Source: Pseudomonas vranovensis DSM 16006 (GTDB lineage: Bacteria; Pseudomonadota; Gammaproteobacteria; Pseudomonadales; Pseudomonadaceae). Taken from it: 64,000 nucleotides of DNA. Each line of letters starts with the position of its first letter. Within the stretch, counting starts at the first letter, position 1. Below the pieces are notes generated by a model. That model made no database searches. It worked only from the letters and a program-made list of their open reading frames with translations, and had not been told where the DNA came from. Positions 38,509 through 49,496 of this stretch are shown one piece after another. The stretch covers positions 124,001 through 188,000 of the forward strand of contig NZ_AUED01000003.1 of the NCBI RefSeq assembly GCF_000425805.1, written 5' to 3'. A program made the translations under genes and the position numbers.

Positions 38509-39064
38509 ACTGTCCTCTTACGTTGGACAGCAGGTCCATCCTGCCGTCTTTCAAATACGCTTTCATTCCGTTACCCGTAGTCACGCCACCGGCGCCGTCG
38601 ATTCTAACGGCTTGCTCGGTTTGCGCATATTGCTTCTGTGGGAACACGGTCATGCGCGTGGTGGTAATAATGGTCGTGCGATTCTTTTCGTCGGTGCGGG
38701 CAATCCGTACCGAGTCGATCAGTTCTACTTCGCTGCCGTCCGGGTTCACTTCGCCTTTCTCGCTCTGAACGTGCCAGGGGAATGTGGTACCACGGTACAT
38801 CTGCAGGTCCGGCTTGGTCAGCAAGGTCACTTCGCTGACCTTGAGGTGTTCGACCTTGTCGGCCGTCATTTCATATTGCAGCTTGCCGTCAGGCAGGAAC
38901 TGCACGCTGTGGGCGTTGGTTGCGTAGTAGTCGATGGCGTTTTCATCGACAGTGGCCACCGGTTTGTCGAGAAAGCTCTCGGGGCCGATGTTCCAGTAGC
39001 CGACGGCTACCAGCAACGCGGCAATCACACTGAACAGCGCAATGGTGCGGATTTTTTTGAACAT
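38495..39064 (-). CDS. lptC: LPS export protein LptC
   Basis: Bitopic inner-membrane protein of 189 residues: one N-terminal helix (IALFSVIAALLVAVGYW) followed by a periplasmic jellyroll domain that hands LPS from LptB2FG to LptA. The order kdsC-lptC-lptA-lptB is the standard one. It starts eight bases after kdsC. Confidence 0.95.
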   Translation of the reverse strand: MFKKIRTIALFSVIAALLVAVGYWNIGPESFLDKPVATVDENAIDYYATNAHSVQFLPDGKLQYEMTADKVEHLKVSEVTLLTKPDLQMYRGTTFPWHVQSEKGEVNPDGSEVELIDSVRIARTDEKNRTTIITTTRMTVFPQKQYAQTEQAVRIDGAGGVTTGNGMKAYLKDGRMDLLSNVRGQYEAR

Positions 39065-39072
39065 TTGTCGCT

Positions 39073-39597
39073 CTACAGGTAATGGGCGTTGGCGGCGTCA
39101 AGATTGCCCTGGGCTTGCAGGATCAGCTCGCAGAATTCACGGGCAGCGCCTTCACCGCCGCGGGCAAGGGTGACACCGTGGGCGTGTTCGCGAACGAACG
39201 CTGCGGCGTTGGCTACTGCCATGCCCAGGCCGACGCGACGGATCACCGGCAGGTCGGGCAGGTCGTCACCCAGATAGGCCACTTGCTCATAGCTTAGGTT
39301 GAGCTGGCCGAGAAGCTCGTCCAAAACCACCAATTTATCTTCCCGTCCCTGATACAGGTGAGGGATGCCGAGGTTCTTGGCGCGTCGCTCCACCACCGGA
39401 GTCTTGCGTCCGCTGATGATTGCCGTGGTCACGCCCGACGCCATGAGCATCTTGATGCCGTGGCCGTCGAGGGTGTTGAAGGTCTTGAATTCGCTGCCGT
39501 CCTCGAGGAAATACAGGCGGCCATCGGTCAGTACGCCGTCAACGTCGAAAACAGCCAGCTTGATGGCCTTGCCGCGGTGCATCAGGTCGTTGGTCAT
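39073..39597 (-). CDS. kdsC: 3-deoxy-D-manno-octulosonate 8-phosphate phosphatase
   Basis: HAD-type phosphatase of 174 residues making free Kdo for the LPS core. The nucleophile and acid/base aspartates are Asp18 and Asp20 in FDVDGVLTDG; the motif AYLGDDLPDLPVIRRVG carries the metal-binding acidic residues. It follows kdsD directly and precedes lptC. Confidence 0.97.
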   Translation of the reverse strand: MTNDLMHRGKAIKLAVFDVDGVLTDGRLYFLEDGSEFKTFNTLDGHGIKMLMASGVTTAIISGRKTPVVERRAKNLGIPHLYQGREDKLVVLDELLGQLNLSYEQVAYLGDDLPDLPVIRRVGLGMAVANAAAFVREHAHGVTLARGGEGAAREFCELILQAQGNLDAANAHYL

Positions 39598-40572
39598 CTA
39601 CATCACTCCAGCGCGCAGCAAGTCATGCATGTTGAGCGCGCCGATAGGGCGTTCGTCGTTGTCGACCACCACCAGGGCGTTGATCTTGTGGTCTTCCATG
39701 ATCTTCAGGGCTTCGGCGGCAAGCATTTCTGCGCGAGCCGTCTTGCCGTGGAGGGTCATGACCTCGTCGATCAAGGTCTTGTGTACGTCGATGTTGCGAT
39801 CGAGGCTGCGGCGAAGGTCGCCGTCAGTGAAAATACCGGCAAGCCGTCCGTCGGGTTCAACGACGACGGTCATGCCCAAACCTTTGCGAGACATTTCAAG
39901 TAGCGCGTCCTTGAGCAGGATGCCGCGCGCTACCTTGGGCAGTTCATCGCCCGCGTGCATGACGTTCTCGACCTTGAGCAGCAGGCGGCGGCCCAGGGCG
40001 CCACCGGGGTGCGAAAACGCGAAGTCTTCGGCGGTGAATCCACGGGCTTCAAGCAGGGCGATCGCCAGTGCGTCCCCCAGTACCAGTGCCGCGGTGGTCG
40101 AAGACGTGGGCGCCAGGTTCAGCGGGCAGGCTTCCTGCTCGACACGGGCGTCCAGATTCACTTCGGCGGCCTTGGCCAGTGCTGAATCAGGGTTGCCGGT
40201 CATGCTGATGAGCTGGATGCCCAGGCGCTTGATCAGCGGCAGCAAGGTAACGATTTCGGCGGTGGAGCCCGAGTTGGACAGCGCCAGGATCACGTCTTCG
40301 CGGGTGATCATGCCCATGTCACCATGGCTGGCTTCGGCCGGGTGGACGAAAAACGATGGCGTGCCGGTGCTGGCGAGGGTGGCGGCAATTTTTCTGCCGA
40401 TATGACCGGACTTGCCCATTCCAACCACGACGACGCGCCCCTTGCAGGCCTGGATCAGCTCGCAGGCTTTGACGAAATCGGCGTCGATGTGGGCCAGCAG
40501 GCCCTCTACCGCCTTTACTTCAAGGCGGATAGTGCGCTGCGCGGATTGAATCAGCTCGCTGGATTGGCTCAT
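39598..40572 (-). CDS. kdsD: D-arabinose 5-phosphate isomerase
   Basis: Isomerase of 324 residues turning ribulose 5-phosphate into arabinose 5-phosphate, the first step of Kdo synthesis. An N-terminal SIS domain (GMGKSGHIGRKIAATLASTG; SNSGSTAEIVTLLPLIK) is followed by two CBS domains. First gene of the minus-strand kds-lpt block, with a TATAAT about 35 bases upstream. Confidence 0.97.
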   Translation of the reverse strand: MSQSSELIQSAQRTIRLEVKAVEGLLAHIDADFVKACELIQACKGRVVVVGMGKSGHIGRKIAATLASTGTPSFFVHPAEASHGDMGMITREDVILALSNSGSTAEIVTLLPLIKRLGIQLISMTGNPDSALAKAAEVNLDARVEQEACPLNLAPTSSTTAALVLGDALAIALLEARGFTAEDFAFSHPGGALGRRLLLKVENVMHAGDELPKVARGILLKDALLEMSRKGLGMTVVVEPDGRLAGIFTDGDLRRSLDRNIDVHKTLIDEVMTLHGKTARAEMLAAEALKIMEDHKINALVVVDNDERPIGALNMHDLLRAGVM

Positions 40573-40604
40573 GGCGGAAAACGATTGCCTGATGAAAGGC
40601 GCCG

Positions 40605-40610
40605 ATTATA
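40605..40610 (-). promoter_or_regulatory. Candidate -10 element of kdsD
   Basis: Perfect TATAAT on the minus strand about 30 bases before the kdsD ATG. The -35 is weak at the expected spacing. The gap of some 240 bases is shared with the divergent mlaF promoter. Confidence 0.5.
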
Positions 40611-40696
40611 GCGACAATGCGCAAAACCCTCACCTTGTGATTGTCAAACAGACCGCGATCTAGCTTAACCATAGCTGAACGAGCGCTGCGGCGGCC

Positions 40697-40726
40697 TTGG
40701 GGCGCTGCTATCAGCGGTGCTATAGT
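40697..40726 (+). promoter_or_regulatory. Candidate sigma-70 promoter of mlaFEDCB
   Basis: TTGGGG and TATAGT with 18-base spacing, about 90 bases before mlaF. Plausible but not strong. Confidence 0.45.
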
Positions 40727-40815
40727 TCGCCGCCTGTTCGGCCCGCTTGGGACGTGCGTGCCTCCATGAAGGGGGCGCGCGTCTGAGTGAGAAGGCTGCA
40801 TCGCAAGGAGTCTAG

Positions 40816-41625
40816 ATGAGCGTTGATAACGCCTACGCGGTCGAGTTGAAGGGCGTGTCCTTCAAGCGCGGTACGCGCAGCATCTTCAATAATGTCGATA
40901 TACGCATTCCGCGGGGCAAGGTTACCGGGATCATGGGGCCTTCGGGGTGTGGCAAGACCACATTGCTGCGTCTGATGGGGGCCCAGTTGCGGCCTGCCAG
41001 CGGCGAGGTCTGGGTCGGCGGGCAGAACCTGCCCACGTTATCGCGTGGCGACTTGTTCGATGCGCGCAAGCAAATGGGTGTGTTGTTCCAGAGCGGCGCG
41101 TTGTTCACCGATCTCGATGTGTTCGAGAACGTGGCGTTCCCGTTGCGGGTGCATACCCAGCTGTCCGACGAGATGATCCGCGACATCGTACTGATGAAGC
41201 TGCAGGCCGTTGGCCTGCGCGGTGCCATCGAGCTGATGCCGGACGAACTCTCAGGTGGCATGAAGCGCCGTGTCGCGCTGGCCCGGGCCATTGCCCTGGA
41301 CCCGCAGATCCTCATGTACGACGAGCCTTTTGTGGGGCAGGACCCTATTGCCATGGGGGTTCTGGTGCGCCTGATCCGCCTGCTCAATGACGCCTTGGGT
41401 ATCACCAGCATCGTGGTGTCCCACGATCTGGCCGAGACCGCCAGTATTGCCGACTACATTTACGTCGTTGGTGACGGGCAGGTACTGGGCCAGGGCACGC
41501 CGGACGAGCTGATGGGCTCCGATAACCCGCGCATTCGCCAGTTCATGAAGGGCGATCCGGATGGCCCTGTGCCCTTTCACTTTCCTGCGCCTGATTACCG
41601 CGCCGATCTTCTGGGGAAGCGTTGA
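40816..41625 (+). CDS. mlaF: Phospholipid ABC transporter ATP-binding protein MlaF
   Basis: ATPase of the MlaFEDB complex, 269 residues, which moves phospholipids between outer and inner membrane to keep outer-leaflet asymmetry. Walker A GPSGCGKT is at residues 41-48; the signature reads [20 protein letters not shown] and Walker B LMYDEPF. AAGGAG precedes the ATG. Its stop overlaps the mlaE start (TGATG). First of five Mla genes. Confidence 0.97.
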   Translation: MSVDNAYAVELKGVSFKRGTRSIFNNVDIRIPRGKVTGIMGPSGCGKTTLLRLMGAQLRPASGEVWVGGQNLPTLSRGDLFDARKQMGVLFQSGALFTDLDVFENVAFPLRVHTQLSDEMIRDIVLMKLQAVGLRGAIELMPDELSGGMKRRVALARAIALDPQILMYDEPFVGQDPIAMGVLVRLIRLLNDALGITSIVVSHDLAETASIADYIYVVGDGQVLGQGTPDELMGSDNPRIRQFMKGDPDGPVPFHFPAPDYRADLLGKR

Positions 41626-42422
41626 TGCGCAGAAAATCCTTGCTCGAACGCATTCGTCGATTCGGCCGTTCGGCCATCGACGTGCTGGCCGTACTCGGCC
41701 GTTCCTGCCTGTTCCTGGTGCATGCACTGGTGGGGCGCGGTGGGATCGGTGGCGGTTTTCAATTATTGGTCAAGCAACTCTATTCGGTCGGCGTGCTGTC
41801 GCTGGCGATCATTGTCGTCTCGGGGGTATTCATCGGGATGGTGCTGGCCTTGCAGGGGTTCAGCATCCTGGCCAAGTACGGCTCGGAGCAGGCCGTGGGG
41901 CAGATGGTTGCGCTGACCTTGCTGCGCGAGCTGGGGCCGGTCGTCACAGCGCTGCTGTTCGCCGGTCGAGCAGGTTCGGCACTGACCGCCGAAATCGGCA
42001 ACATGAAGTCGACCGAACAACTTTCCAGCCTGGAAATGATCGGCGTCGACCCACTCAAGTACATCGTTGCCCCGCGCCTGTGGGCCGGTTTCATCTCGTT
42101 GCCGTTGCTGGCGCTGATTTTCAGCGTGGTCGGTATCTGGGGTGGTTCCTGGGTGGCGGTTGACTGGCTGGGCGTCTATGACGGCTCGTTCTGGGCCAAC
42201 ATGCAAAACAGCGTGTCGTTCACCGATGACGTACTCAACGGTGTCATCAAAAGCCTGGTTTTTGCCTTTGTCGTCACCTGGATTGCCGTATTCCAGGGCT
42301 ATGACTGTGAGCCCACCTCAGAGGGGATCAGTCGTGCCACCACCAAGACCGTGGTCTATGCCTCATTGGCAGTCCTGGGTCTGGACTTTATTCTGACCGC
42401 CTTGATGTTTGGAGATTTCTGA
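41625..42422 (+). CDS. mlaE: Phospholipid ABC transporter permease MlaE
   Basis: Integral inner-membrane permease of 265 residues with about five helices. The family motifs are [13 protein letters not shown] and [26 protein letters not shown]. It forms the channel dimer with MlaF, MlaD and MlaB. Coupled to mlaF and mlaD by overlapping stop/start codons. Confidence 0.97.
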   Translation: MRRKSLLERIRRFGRSAIDVLAVLGRSCLFLVHALVGRGGIGGGFQLLVKQLYSVGVLSLAIIVVSGVFIGMVLALQGFSILAKYGSEQAVGQMVALTLLRELGPVVTALLFAGRAGSALTAEIGNMKSTEQLSSLEMIGVDPLKYIVAPRLWAGFISLPLLALIFSVVGIWGGSWVAVDWLGVYDGSFWANMQNSVSFTDDVLNGVIKSLVFAFVVTWIAVFQGYDCEPTSEGISRATTKTVVYASLAVLGLDFILTALMFGDF

Positions 42423-42889
42423 TGCAAAACCGCACCCTGGAAATCGGTGTTGGCCTGTTCCTCCTGGCCGGGATCCTGGCGCTGCTGTTGTTGGCATTGC
42501 GCGTCAGCGGCCTGTCTGCCAGTCCGAGCAGCGACACCTATAAAGTTTATGCCTACTTCGACAATATCGCCGGTTTGACGGTCAGAGCTAAAGTGACCAT
42601 GGCTGGTGTGACCATCGGCAAGGTCACGGCCATCGATCTGGACCGTGATACCTATACCGGTCGGGTGACGTTGCAACTGGAAAAACGTGTAGACAACCTG
42701 CCTACCGATTCCACTGCCTCTATCCTCACCGCGGGTTTGCTCGGCGAGAAGTACATCGGTATCAGCGTTGGCGGCGATGACGCGGTGCTCAAGGATGGTG
42801 CAACTATCCACGACACCCAGTCGGCGCTGGTACTGGAAGATCTGATTGGCAAGTTCCTGCTCAATACTGTTGGCAAAGAAGCTAAATAA
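42422..42889 (+). CDS. mlaD: Phospholipid-binding MCE protein MlaD
   Basis: A 155-residue protein with one N-terminal membrane helix (GVGLFLLAGILALLLLAL) and one MCE domain (YKVYAYFDNIAGLTVRAKV, then GLLGEKYIGISVGG). It forms the periplasmic hexameric ring through which lipids pass. Start overlaps the mlaE stop. Confidence 0.96.
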   Translation: MQNRTLEIGVGLFLLAGILALLLLALRVSGLSASPSSDTYKVYAYFDNIAGLTVRAKVTMAGVTIGKVTAIDLDRDTYTGRVTLQLEKRVDNLPTDSTASILTAGLLGEKYIGISVGGDDAVLKDGATIHDTQSALVLEDLIGKFLLNTVGKEAK

Positions 42890-42898
42890 GGAGTTTCC

Positions 42899-43546
42899 AT
42901 GATCTCTATCCTGCGACGCGGCTTGCTGGTTCTGCTGGCGGCGCTGCCATTGATGGCGGTGGCCGCACAGTCGCCCAAAGAAGTGATACAGGGTACGACT
43001 ACCCAATTGCTGGCTGACCTGAAGGCCAACAAGGAGCAATACAAGTCCAATCCAAGCGCGTTCTACGACGCGCTCAATGCCAACCTGGGGCCTGTGGTCG
43101 ATGCCGACGGCATCTCTCGCAGCATCATGACGGTCAAGTACTCGCGAAAAGCCACTCCGGAGCAGATGCAGCGCTTCCAGGAGAACTTCAAGCGCAGCCT
43201 GATGCAGTTCTATGGCAATGCCTTGCTTGAGTACAACAACCAGGGTATCACCGTAGGCGCGGAGAAAATGGACGGCAACGACCGTGCCAGCGTCGACATG
43301 ACCGTCAAGGGCAATAATGGTGCCATCTATCCGGTTTCCTACACGCTGACCAAGCTCGACGGCGAGTGGAAAGTGCGTAACGTGATCGTCAACGGCATCA
43401 ACATCGGCAAGCTGTTCCGCGATCAGTTCGCCGATGCCATGCAGCGCAACGGCAATAACCTGGACAAGACCATCGACGGCTGGGCCGGCGAAGTGGCCAA
43501 GGCCAAGGAAACTGCCGAGCAAGAAACCGAGAAGCAAACGCAATGA
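42899..43546 (+). CDS. mlaC: Periplasmic phospholipid carrier MlaC
   Basis: Soluble periplasmic shuttle of 215 residues with signal peptide (LRRGLLVLLAALPLMAVAAQ) and the Tol-Tol/MlaC fold (SPKEVIQGTTTQLLADLKAN at the mature start). It carries single phospholipids between the outer-membrane MlaA complex, which is not in this window, and MlaD. AAGGAG precedes the ATG; its end overlaps mlaB by four bases. Confidence 0.96.
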   Translation: MISILRRGLLVLLAALPLMAVAAQSPKEVIQGTTTQLLADLKANKEQYKSNPSAFYDALNANLGPVVDADGISRSIMTVKYSRKATPEQMQRFQENFKRSLMQFYGNALLEYNNQGITVGAEKMDGNDRASVDMTVKGNNGAIYPVSYTLTKLDGEWKVRNVIVNGINIGKLFRDQFADAMQRNGNNLDKTIDGWAGEVAKAKETAEQETEKQTQ

Positions 43547-43848
43547 TCGATAGCACCATCACCCTGAGCGAGGACGGTGTACTCGGCCTCGCTGGCGTAC
43601 TGGACTACCGTACGGGGCCGGCGTTGCGCAAGCAGGGCAAGGCGCTGATCGCGTCGAGCAAGGGTGCGACGCTGGTGCTCGATTGCTCCAAGGTCGAGAA
43701 GTCCAGCAGTGTCGGGTTGTCCCTGCTGCTGGCGTTCATGCGTGATGCCAAGGCGGCCGGCAAGGCCGTCGAGGTGCGCGCGATGCCTCAGGACATGCGT
43801 GAAATCGCCGAGGTTTACGACCTCGATGAAGTACTGGCGGGGCAGTGA
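43543..43848 (+). CDS. mlaB: STAS-domain protein MlaB
   Basis: A 101-residue single-STAS-domain protein (LVLDCSKVEKSSSVGLSLLLAFMR), the regulatory subunit bound to MlaF. The conserved Ser/Ser in the STAS loop is present. Last gene of the Mla operon, followed by a terminator. Confidence 0.95.
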   Translation: MIDSTITLSEDGVLGLAGVLDYRTGPALRKQGKALIASSKGATLVLDCSKVEKSSSVGLSLLLAFMRDAKAAGKAVEVRAMPQDMREIAEVYDLDEVLAGQ

Positions 43849-43864
43849 CTGCCCGATGATGATG

Positions 43865-43916
43865 GCCCCTCTGTCAGAGTCCTCGATTACGGGGTTCGCA
43901 GGCGAGGGGCTTTTTT
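43865..43916 (+). terminator. Terminator after mlaFEDCB
   Basis: GCCCCT and AGGGGC arms, with an inner CCTCG/CGAGG pair, are followed by six T residues just after mlaB. It separates the Mla operon from ibaG. Confidence 0.75.
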
Positions 43917-43962
43917 GTATCATGGCCGACCCGCGCGCACTGGGCGCCGATTGAGGTTGAGC

Positions 43963-44202
43963 ATGCAGGCCGTAGAAGTTAAGAACTTCCTTGAAGAAAA
44001 GTTGCCGGGAACCCGGGTCGAAGTTGAAGGCGAAGGCTGCAACTTCCAGTTGAACGTGATCAGCGACGAATTGGCGGCCTTGAGCCCGGTCAAGCGTCAG
44101 CAGCAGATCTATGCTCATCTTAATCCGTGGATCACTGATGGCAGCATCCATGCGGTAACCATGAAATTTTTCAGCAGCGCAGCCTGGGCTGAGCGCAACT
44201 GA
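43963..44202 (+). CDS. ibaG: BolA-family protein IbaG
   Basis: A 79-residue BolA-like protein. Members of this group bind [2Fe-2S] clusters together with monothiol glutaredoxin; IbaG is linked to acid stress and, in some species, envelope integrity. The segment VEGEGCNFQLNVISDELAAL holds the cluster-ligand candidate Cys, and IHAVTMKFFS the conserved C-terminal His. The start follows TTGAGG; upstream in-frame sequence crosses the Mla terminator and is not coding. It lies next to murA, as in many gammaproteobacteria. Confidence 0.92.
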   Translation: MQAVEVKNFLEEKLPGTRVEVEGEGCNFQLNVISDELAALSPVKRQQQIYAHLNPWITDGSIHAVTMKFFSSAAWAERN

Positions 44203-44208
44203 GCCTAA

Positions 44209-45492
<1,284 letters not shown>

Positions 45493-45543
45493 TCTGTAGT
45501 CGGCGCAGGGACGCGCCAGCCAATTGCTGCACCGAATTGAACG

Positions 45544-45567
45544 CGGTCGGGCCCCTGGGTCCGACCG
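45544..45567 (+). other. Hairpin in the murA-hisG gap
   Basis: CGGTCGG and CCGACCG form a 7-bp stem around a ten-base loop that can pair partly (GCCC/GGGT). No T-run follows, and no leader peptide rich in His codons is visible, so classical his attenuation is not supported. Confidence 0.45.
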
Positions 45568-45597
45568 GCTGTAGCCGCATAAGGACCGACGTTTCCC

Positions 45598-46233
45598 ATG
45601 TTGACCATCGCGCTATCCAAGGGTCGGATTCTCGACGATACCCTGCCGTTGCTGGCTGAGGCCGGTATCGTGCCGACCGAGAACCCGGACAAGAGCCGCA
45701 AACTGATCATCCCGACGACCCAGGACGATGTGCGCCTGCTGATCGTGCGGGCTACCGATGTGCCGACCTATGTCGAGCATGGCGCCGCCGATCTGGGTGT
45801 GGCTGGCAAGGACGTGTTGATGGAGTACGGCGGCCAGGGCCTGTACGAGCCCCTGGACCTGCAGATCGCCCAGTGCAAGCTCATGACTGCCGGTGCCATC
45901 GGCGCGGCCGAGCCCAAGGGGCGCCTGCGCGTTGCGACTAAGTTCGTCAACGTCGCCAAGCGCTACTATGCCGAGCAGGGTCGTCAAGTCGACATCATCA
46001 AGCTCTACGGCTCGATGGAGCTGGCGCCACTGATTGGCCTGGCCGACAAGATCATCGACGTTGTCGATACCGGCAACACCCTGCGTGCCAACGGCCTGGA
46101 ACCCCAGGAGCTGATTGCCACCATCAGCTCCCGGCTGGTGGTCAACAAGGCTTCGATGAAGATGCAGCACGCCCGCATCCAGAGCCTGATCGACACCCTG
46201 CGCCAGGCTGTCGAATCGCGACACCGCGGCTGA
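45598..46233 (+). CDS. hisG: ATP phosphoribosyltransferase, short form
   Basis: First enzyme of histidine synthesis, 211 residues. It is the short HisG type (ends after the catalytic domains; [14 protein letters not shown] present), which needs the separate regulatory subunit HisZ; no hisZ is in this window. It precedes hisD and hisC on the same strand, the order found in Pseudomonas. Confidence 0.97.
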   Translation: MLTIALSKGRILDDTLPLLAEAGIVPTENPDKSRKLIIPTTQDDVRLLIVRATDVPTYVEHGAADLGVAGKDVLMEYGGQGLYEPLDLQIAQCKLMTAGAIGAAEPKGRLRVATKFVNVAKRYYAEQGRQVDIIKLYGSMELAPLIGLADKIIDVVDTGNTLRANGLEPQELIATISSRLVVNKASMKMQHARIQSLIDTLRQAVESRHRG

Positions 46234-46240
46234 CTTCTGC

Positions 46241-46261
46241 GCGCGACCTTCGCTGTCGCGC
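46241..46261 (+). other. Hairpin in the hisG-hisD gap
   Basis: GCGCGAC and GTCGCGC pair around a seven-base loop just after the hisG stop. Without a T-run it is at best a weak terminator or processing site within the 126-base gap. Confidence 0.4.
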
Positions 46262-46359
46262 CCGTCTATCCGCGTCATAGCCAATTTTCTCAGGTGCCCG
46301 CGCGGATCGACTGGTAGCTTAGGGTGCCTGAGCATTCGCCATTAATTGAGGCCCTCGCT

Positions 46360-47685
46360 ATGACCGCGTCCACTGCAATTGCCCGACTCAATGCCGCCGA
46401 CCCGGATTTCGCCCGACATCTGGATCATCTGCTGAGCTGGGAAAGCGTGTCTGACGACGCGGTCAACCAGCGTGTGCTGGACATCATCAAGGCCGTGCGC
46501 GAGCGCGGTGATACTGCATTGGTGGAGTTCACCCAGCGTTTCGACGGGGTTGACGCCAAGTCCATTGACGACCTGATCCTGGGGCGCGAGCGCCTGGAGC
46601 TGGCGTTGACTCGCATCACCCCGGCCCAGCGCGAAGCCCTGGAAAAAGCCGCCGATCGCGTGCGCGGCTACCACGAGCGCCAGAAGCAGGATTCCTGGAC
46701 CTACACGGAAGCCGACGGCACGGTGCTGGGCCAGAAAGTCACCCCGCTGGACCGTGCTGGCCTGTACGTGCCGGGGGGCAAGGCCTCCTATCCTTCGTCG
46801 GTGCTGATGAACGCCATTCCGGCCAAGGTGGCCGGCGTGGGTGAAGTTGTGATGGTGGTGCCGACCCCGCGGGGCGAGATCAACGAGCTGGTACTCGCCG
46901 CGGCGTGCATCGCCGGGGTCGATCGCGTCTTTACCATCGGTGGCGCCCAGGCGGTGGCCGCTCTGGCCTATGGCACCGAAAGCGTGCCGCAGGTCGACAA
47001 GGTGGTCGGGCCGGGCAACATCTACGTCGCCACTGCCAAGCGCCATGTGTTTGGTCAGGTGGGTATCGACATGATCGCCGGTCCTTCGGAAATCCTCGTG
47101 GTGTGTGACGGCCAGACCGACCCGGACTGGATCGCCATGGACCTGTTCTCCCAGGCCGAACACGACGAAGATGCCCAGGCGATCCTGGTCAGCCCGGATG
47201 TCGCGTTCCTCGACAAGGTTGCGGCCAGCATCGACAAACTGCTGCCGACCATGGAACGTGCCGAGATCATCAAGACTTCGATCAATGGCCGTGGCGCGCT
47301 GATCCAGGTGCGCGACATGCAGCAGGCAATGGAGGTGGCCAACCGTATCGCGCCAGAGCACCTGGAGCTATCGGTGGCTGACCCACAGGCCTGGCTGCCG
47401 CAGATCCGCCACGCCGGCGCGATCTTCATGGGTCGCCACACCAGCGAAGCCCTGGGCGACTACTGCGCCGGTCCAAACCACGTGCTGCCCACCTCGGGGA
47501 CCGCACGCTTCTCGTCACCACTGGGGGTCTATGACTTCCAGAAGCGCTCTTCGATCATCTTCTGCTCCGAGCAGGGGGCTTCCGAACTGGGGCGCACCGC
47601 GTCGGTCCTGGCCCGTGGTGAATCGCTCACCGCCCACGCCCGCAGCGCTGAATACCGCATCGTTGCTGACAAGAAGGGGAACTGA
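46360..47685 (+). CDS. hisD: Histidinol dehydrogenase
   Basis: Zinc enzyme of 441 residues catalysing the last two steps of histidine synthesis. The signature [22 protein letters not shown] and the Zn/active-site regions ([27 protein letters not shown]) are intact. The start is the [20 protein letters not shown] with TTGAGG upstream; a GTG upstream gives a non-conserved extension. Confidence 0.97.
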   Translation: MTASTAIARLNAADPDFARHLDHLLSWESVSDDAVNQRVLDIIKAVRERGDTALVEFTQRFDGVDAKSIDDLILGRERLELALTRITPAQREALEKAADRVRGYHERQKQDSWTYTEADGTVLGQKVTPLDRAGLYVPGGKASYPSSVLMNAIPAKVAGVGEVVMVVPTPRGEINELVLAAACIAGVDRVFTIGGAQAVAALAYGTESVPQVDKVVGPGNIYVATAKRHVFGQVGIDMIAGPSEILVVCDGQTDPDWIAMDLFSQAEHDEDAQAILVSPDVAFLDKVAASIDKLLPTMERAEIIKTSINGRGALIQVRDMQQAMEVANRIAPEHLELSVADPQAWLPQIRHAGAIFMGRHTSEALGDYCAGPNHVLPTSGTARFSSPLGVYDFQKRSSIIFCSEQGASELGRTASVLARGESLTAHARSAEYRIVADKKGN

Positions 47686-47687
47686 AC

Positions 47688-48734
47688 ATGAGTAAATTCT
47701 GGAGCCCCTTCGTCAAGGACCTGGTGCCTTACGTGCCGGGCGAGCAGCCCAAGCTGGCCAAACTGGTCAAGCTCAACACCAACGAGAACCCCTATGGCCC
47801 CTCACCCAAGGCGCTGGAGGCCATGCGTGGCGAGCTGAACGATAACCTGCGCCTGTACCCGGACCCGAACAGCGACCTGCTCAAGCAGGCGGTGGCGGAC
47901 TACTACGGGGTCAAAGGGAACCAGGTATTCCTGGGCAACGGCTCGGACGAGGTGCTGGCGCACATTTTCCACGGCCTGTTCCAGCACGGTGCGCCGTTGT
48001 TGTTCCCGGACATCAGCTACAGCTTCTATCCGGTTTACTGCGGTCTGTATGGCATCCCTTTCGAGCAGGTGGCGCTGGACGAGCAGTTCCAGATCCGCGT
48101 CGAAGACTACGCCAGGCCCAATGGTGGCATCATCTTTCCCAACCCCAACGCACCGACCGGCTGCCTGTTGGCGCTGGAGGCCATCGAGCAACTGCTCAAG
48201 GCCAGCCCGGAGTCGGTCGTGGTGGTCGATGAGGCTTATATCGACTTCGGTGGGCAGACGGCGATCAGCCTGGTGGATCGCTATGACAACTTGCTGGTGA
48301 CCCAGACACTGTCCAAGTCGCGCTCGCTGGCCGGGCTGCGGGTTGGTCTGGCAGTCGGGCACCCGGACCTGATCGAGGCGCTGGAGCGGATCAAGAACAG
48401 CTTCAACTCCTACCCGCTCGATCGCATGGCGATTGTCGGTGCGGCTGCGGCCTTCCAGGATCGCGCCTACTTTGAAGACACCTGCCGCAAGGTGATCGAC
48501 AGCCGTGATGCGCTGGTTGGCGAGTTGACCGCACGTGGCTTTGAAGTGCTGCCTTCGGCGGCCAACTTCATTTTCACGCGTCACCCGCAACACGATGCGG
48601 GTGAACTGGCAGCCAAACTGCGCGAGCAAGGCGTGATCGTGCGCCATTTCAAGCAGGCGCGCATTGCCCAGTTCCTGCGTATCACCATCGGTACGCAGGA
48701 GCAGAACCAAGCGTTGCTTGATGCATTGAACTGA
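47688..48734 (+). CDS. hisC: Histidinol-phosphate aminotransferase
   Basis: PLP-dependent class II aminotransferase of 348 residues. The PLP lysine lies in [14 protein letters not shown], and [17 protein letters not shown] is the conserved N-terminal substrate segment. It makes histidinol phosphate; members of this family may also act on aromatic amino acids. The start follows hisD by two bases, so the two are coupled. A REP pair follows. Confidence 0.96.
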   Translation: MSKFWSPFVKDLVPYVPGEQPKLAKLVKLNTNENPYGPSPKALEAMRGELNDNLRLYPDPNSDLLKQAVADYYGVKGNQVFLGNGSDEVLAHIFHGLFQHGAPLLFPDISYSFYPVYCGLYGIPFEQVALDEQFQIRVEDYARPNGGIIFPNPNAPTGCLLALEAIEQLLKASPESVVVVDEAYIDFGGQTAISLVDRYDNLLVTQTLSKSRSLAGLRVGLAVGHPDLIEALERIKNSFNSYPLDRMAIVGAAAAFQDRAYFEDTCRKVIDSRDALVGELTARGFEVLPSAANFIFTRHPQHDAGELAAKLREQGVIVRHFKQARIAQFLRITIGTQEQNQALLDALN

Positions 48735-48738
48735 ATGA

Positions 48739-48793
48739 CCGCGGGACAAGCCCGCTCCCACACAGCCACTGTGGGGGCGGGGTTGTCCCGCGA
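48739..48793. repeat. REP inverted pair after hisC
   Basis: CCGCGGGACAAGCCCGCTCCCAC and its near complement GTGGGGGCGGGGTTGTCCCGCG face each other with a short centre. It may serve as 3' end of the hisC transcript. Confidence 0.8.
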
Positions 48794-48811
48794 TTGTATT
48801 TCCAGATAATT

Positions 48812-48828
48812 CATCCGATGATTGGATG
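48812..48828 (+). promoter_or_regulatory. Candidate operator of the GntR/FadR-type regulator
   Basis: CATCC and GGATG flank seven bases just before, and partly over, the ribosome site of the regulator gene. Dyads of this kind are bound by FadR/GntR-family proteins, so autorepression is possible. Inferred from position and symmetry only. Confidence 0.4.
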
Positions 48829-48830
48829 TC

Positions 48831-49481
48831 ATGACATTACTCAGCAAACGATCCCTGGTCGAACAAGCCGTCGACCAATTACGCGAACGCATCGCCCATG
48901 GCGCCTGGGCCGTTGGCCAGCGCCTGCCTACCGAACCTGAATTGGCAACCGAGCTTGGCATCAGCCGCAACACTGTTCGCGAAGCCATGCGGGTGCTGGC
49001 GTTCAGTGGTCTGGTCGAGGTGCGCCAGGGTGACGGTAGCTACCTGCGTACTGCGGTTGATCCGTTGCGGGCGCTGCAGGCACTGTCGCGCTGCGACCTG
49101 GCACAGGCCCGTGAGGCGCGGCATATCCTTGAAGCCGAAGCTATCGGCCTTGCCGCCCTGCGCCGTACAGACGAAGACCTCAAAGGCCTGCGTGAGGCCC
49201 TTGAACATAGCAGCGCGCACTATCACGACGATCTGGAGCGCTACATCAGCTGCGACCTGGTGTTTCACCAGCGCATGGTGGATGCCGCACACAACCCGGC
49301 CTTGAGCGAGTTGTACCGCTATTTTTCCGGAGTGGTGGCGGCCACCTTGCACCACAACCTTTCCCACGCGCCGCGCTGTCAGTCGGTCTTCGACCTGCAT
49401 GGGCAGATTCTCGACGCTATCGAACAACGCGATTCGGACACGGCCAAGGCCCTGAGCCGAACCCTGATCAACGAATCCTGA
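48831..49481 (+). CDS. FadR-type GntR-family transcriptional regulator
   Basis: A 216-residue regulator. The N-terminal winged helix (VEQAVDQLRERIAHGAWAVGQRLPTEPELATELGISRNTVREAMRVL in sense) is of the GntR type and the C-terminal all-helical FCD domain (residues about 80-210) binds an effector, with metal-ligand His residues typical of this group. It sits 15 bases before an MFS transporter gene on the same strand, so it probably controls that transporter and itself. The effector is unknown. Confidence 0.9.
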   Translation: MTLLSKRSLVEQAVDQLRERIAHGAWAVGQRLPTEPELATELGISRNTVREAMRVLAFSGLVEVRQGDGSYLRTAVDPLRALQALSRCDLAQAREARHILEAEAIGLAALRRTDEDLKGLREALEHSSAHYHDDLERYISCDLVFHQRMVDAAHNPALSELYRYFSGVVAATLHHNLSHAPRCQSVFDLHGQILDAIEQRDSDTAKALSRTLINES

Positions 49482-49496
49482 CTTTGCGAGACTGCC

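Noticed and set aside
45493-45597. Histidine leader-peptide attenuator upstream of hisG
   Set aside because: A hairpin exists but there is no short reading frame with a run of His codons and no T-run.
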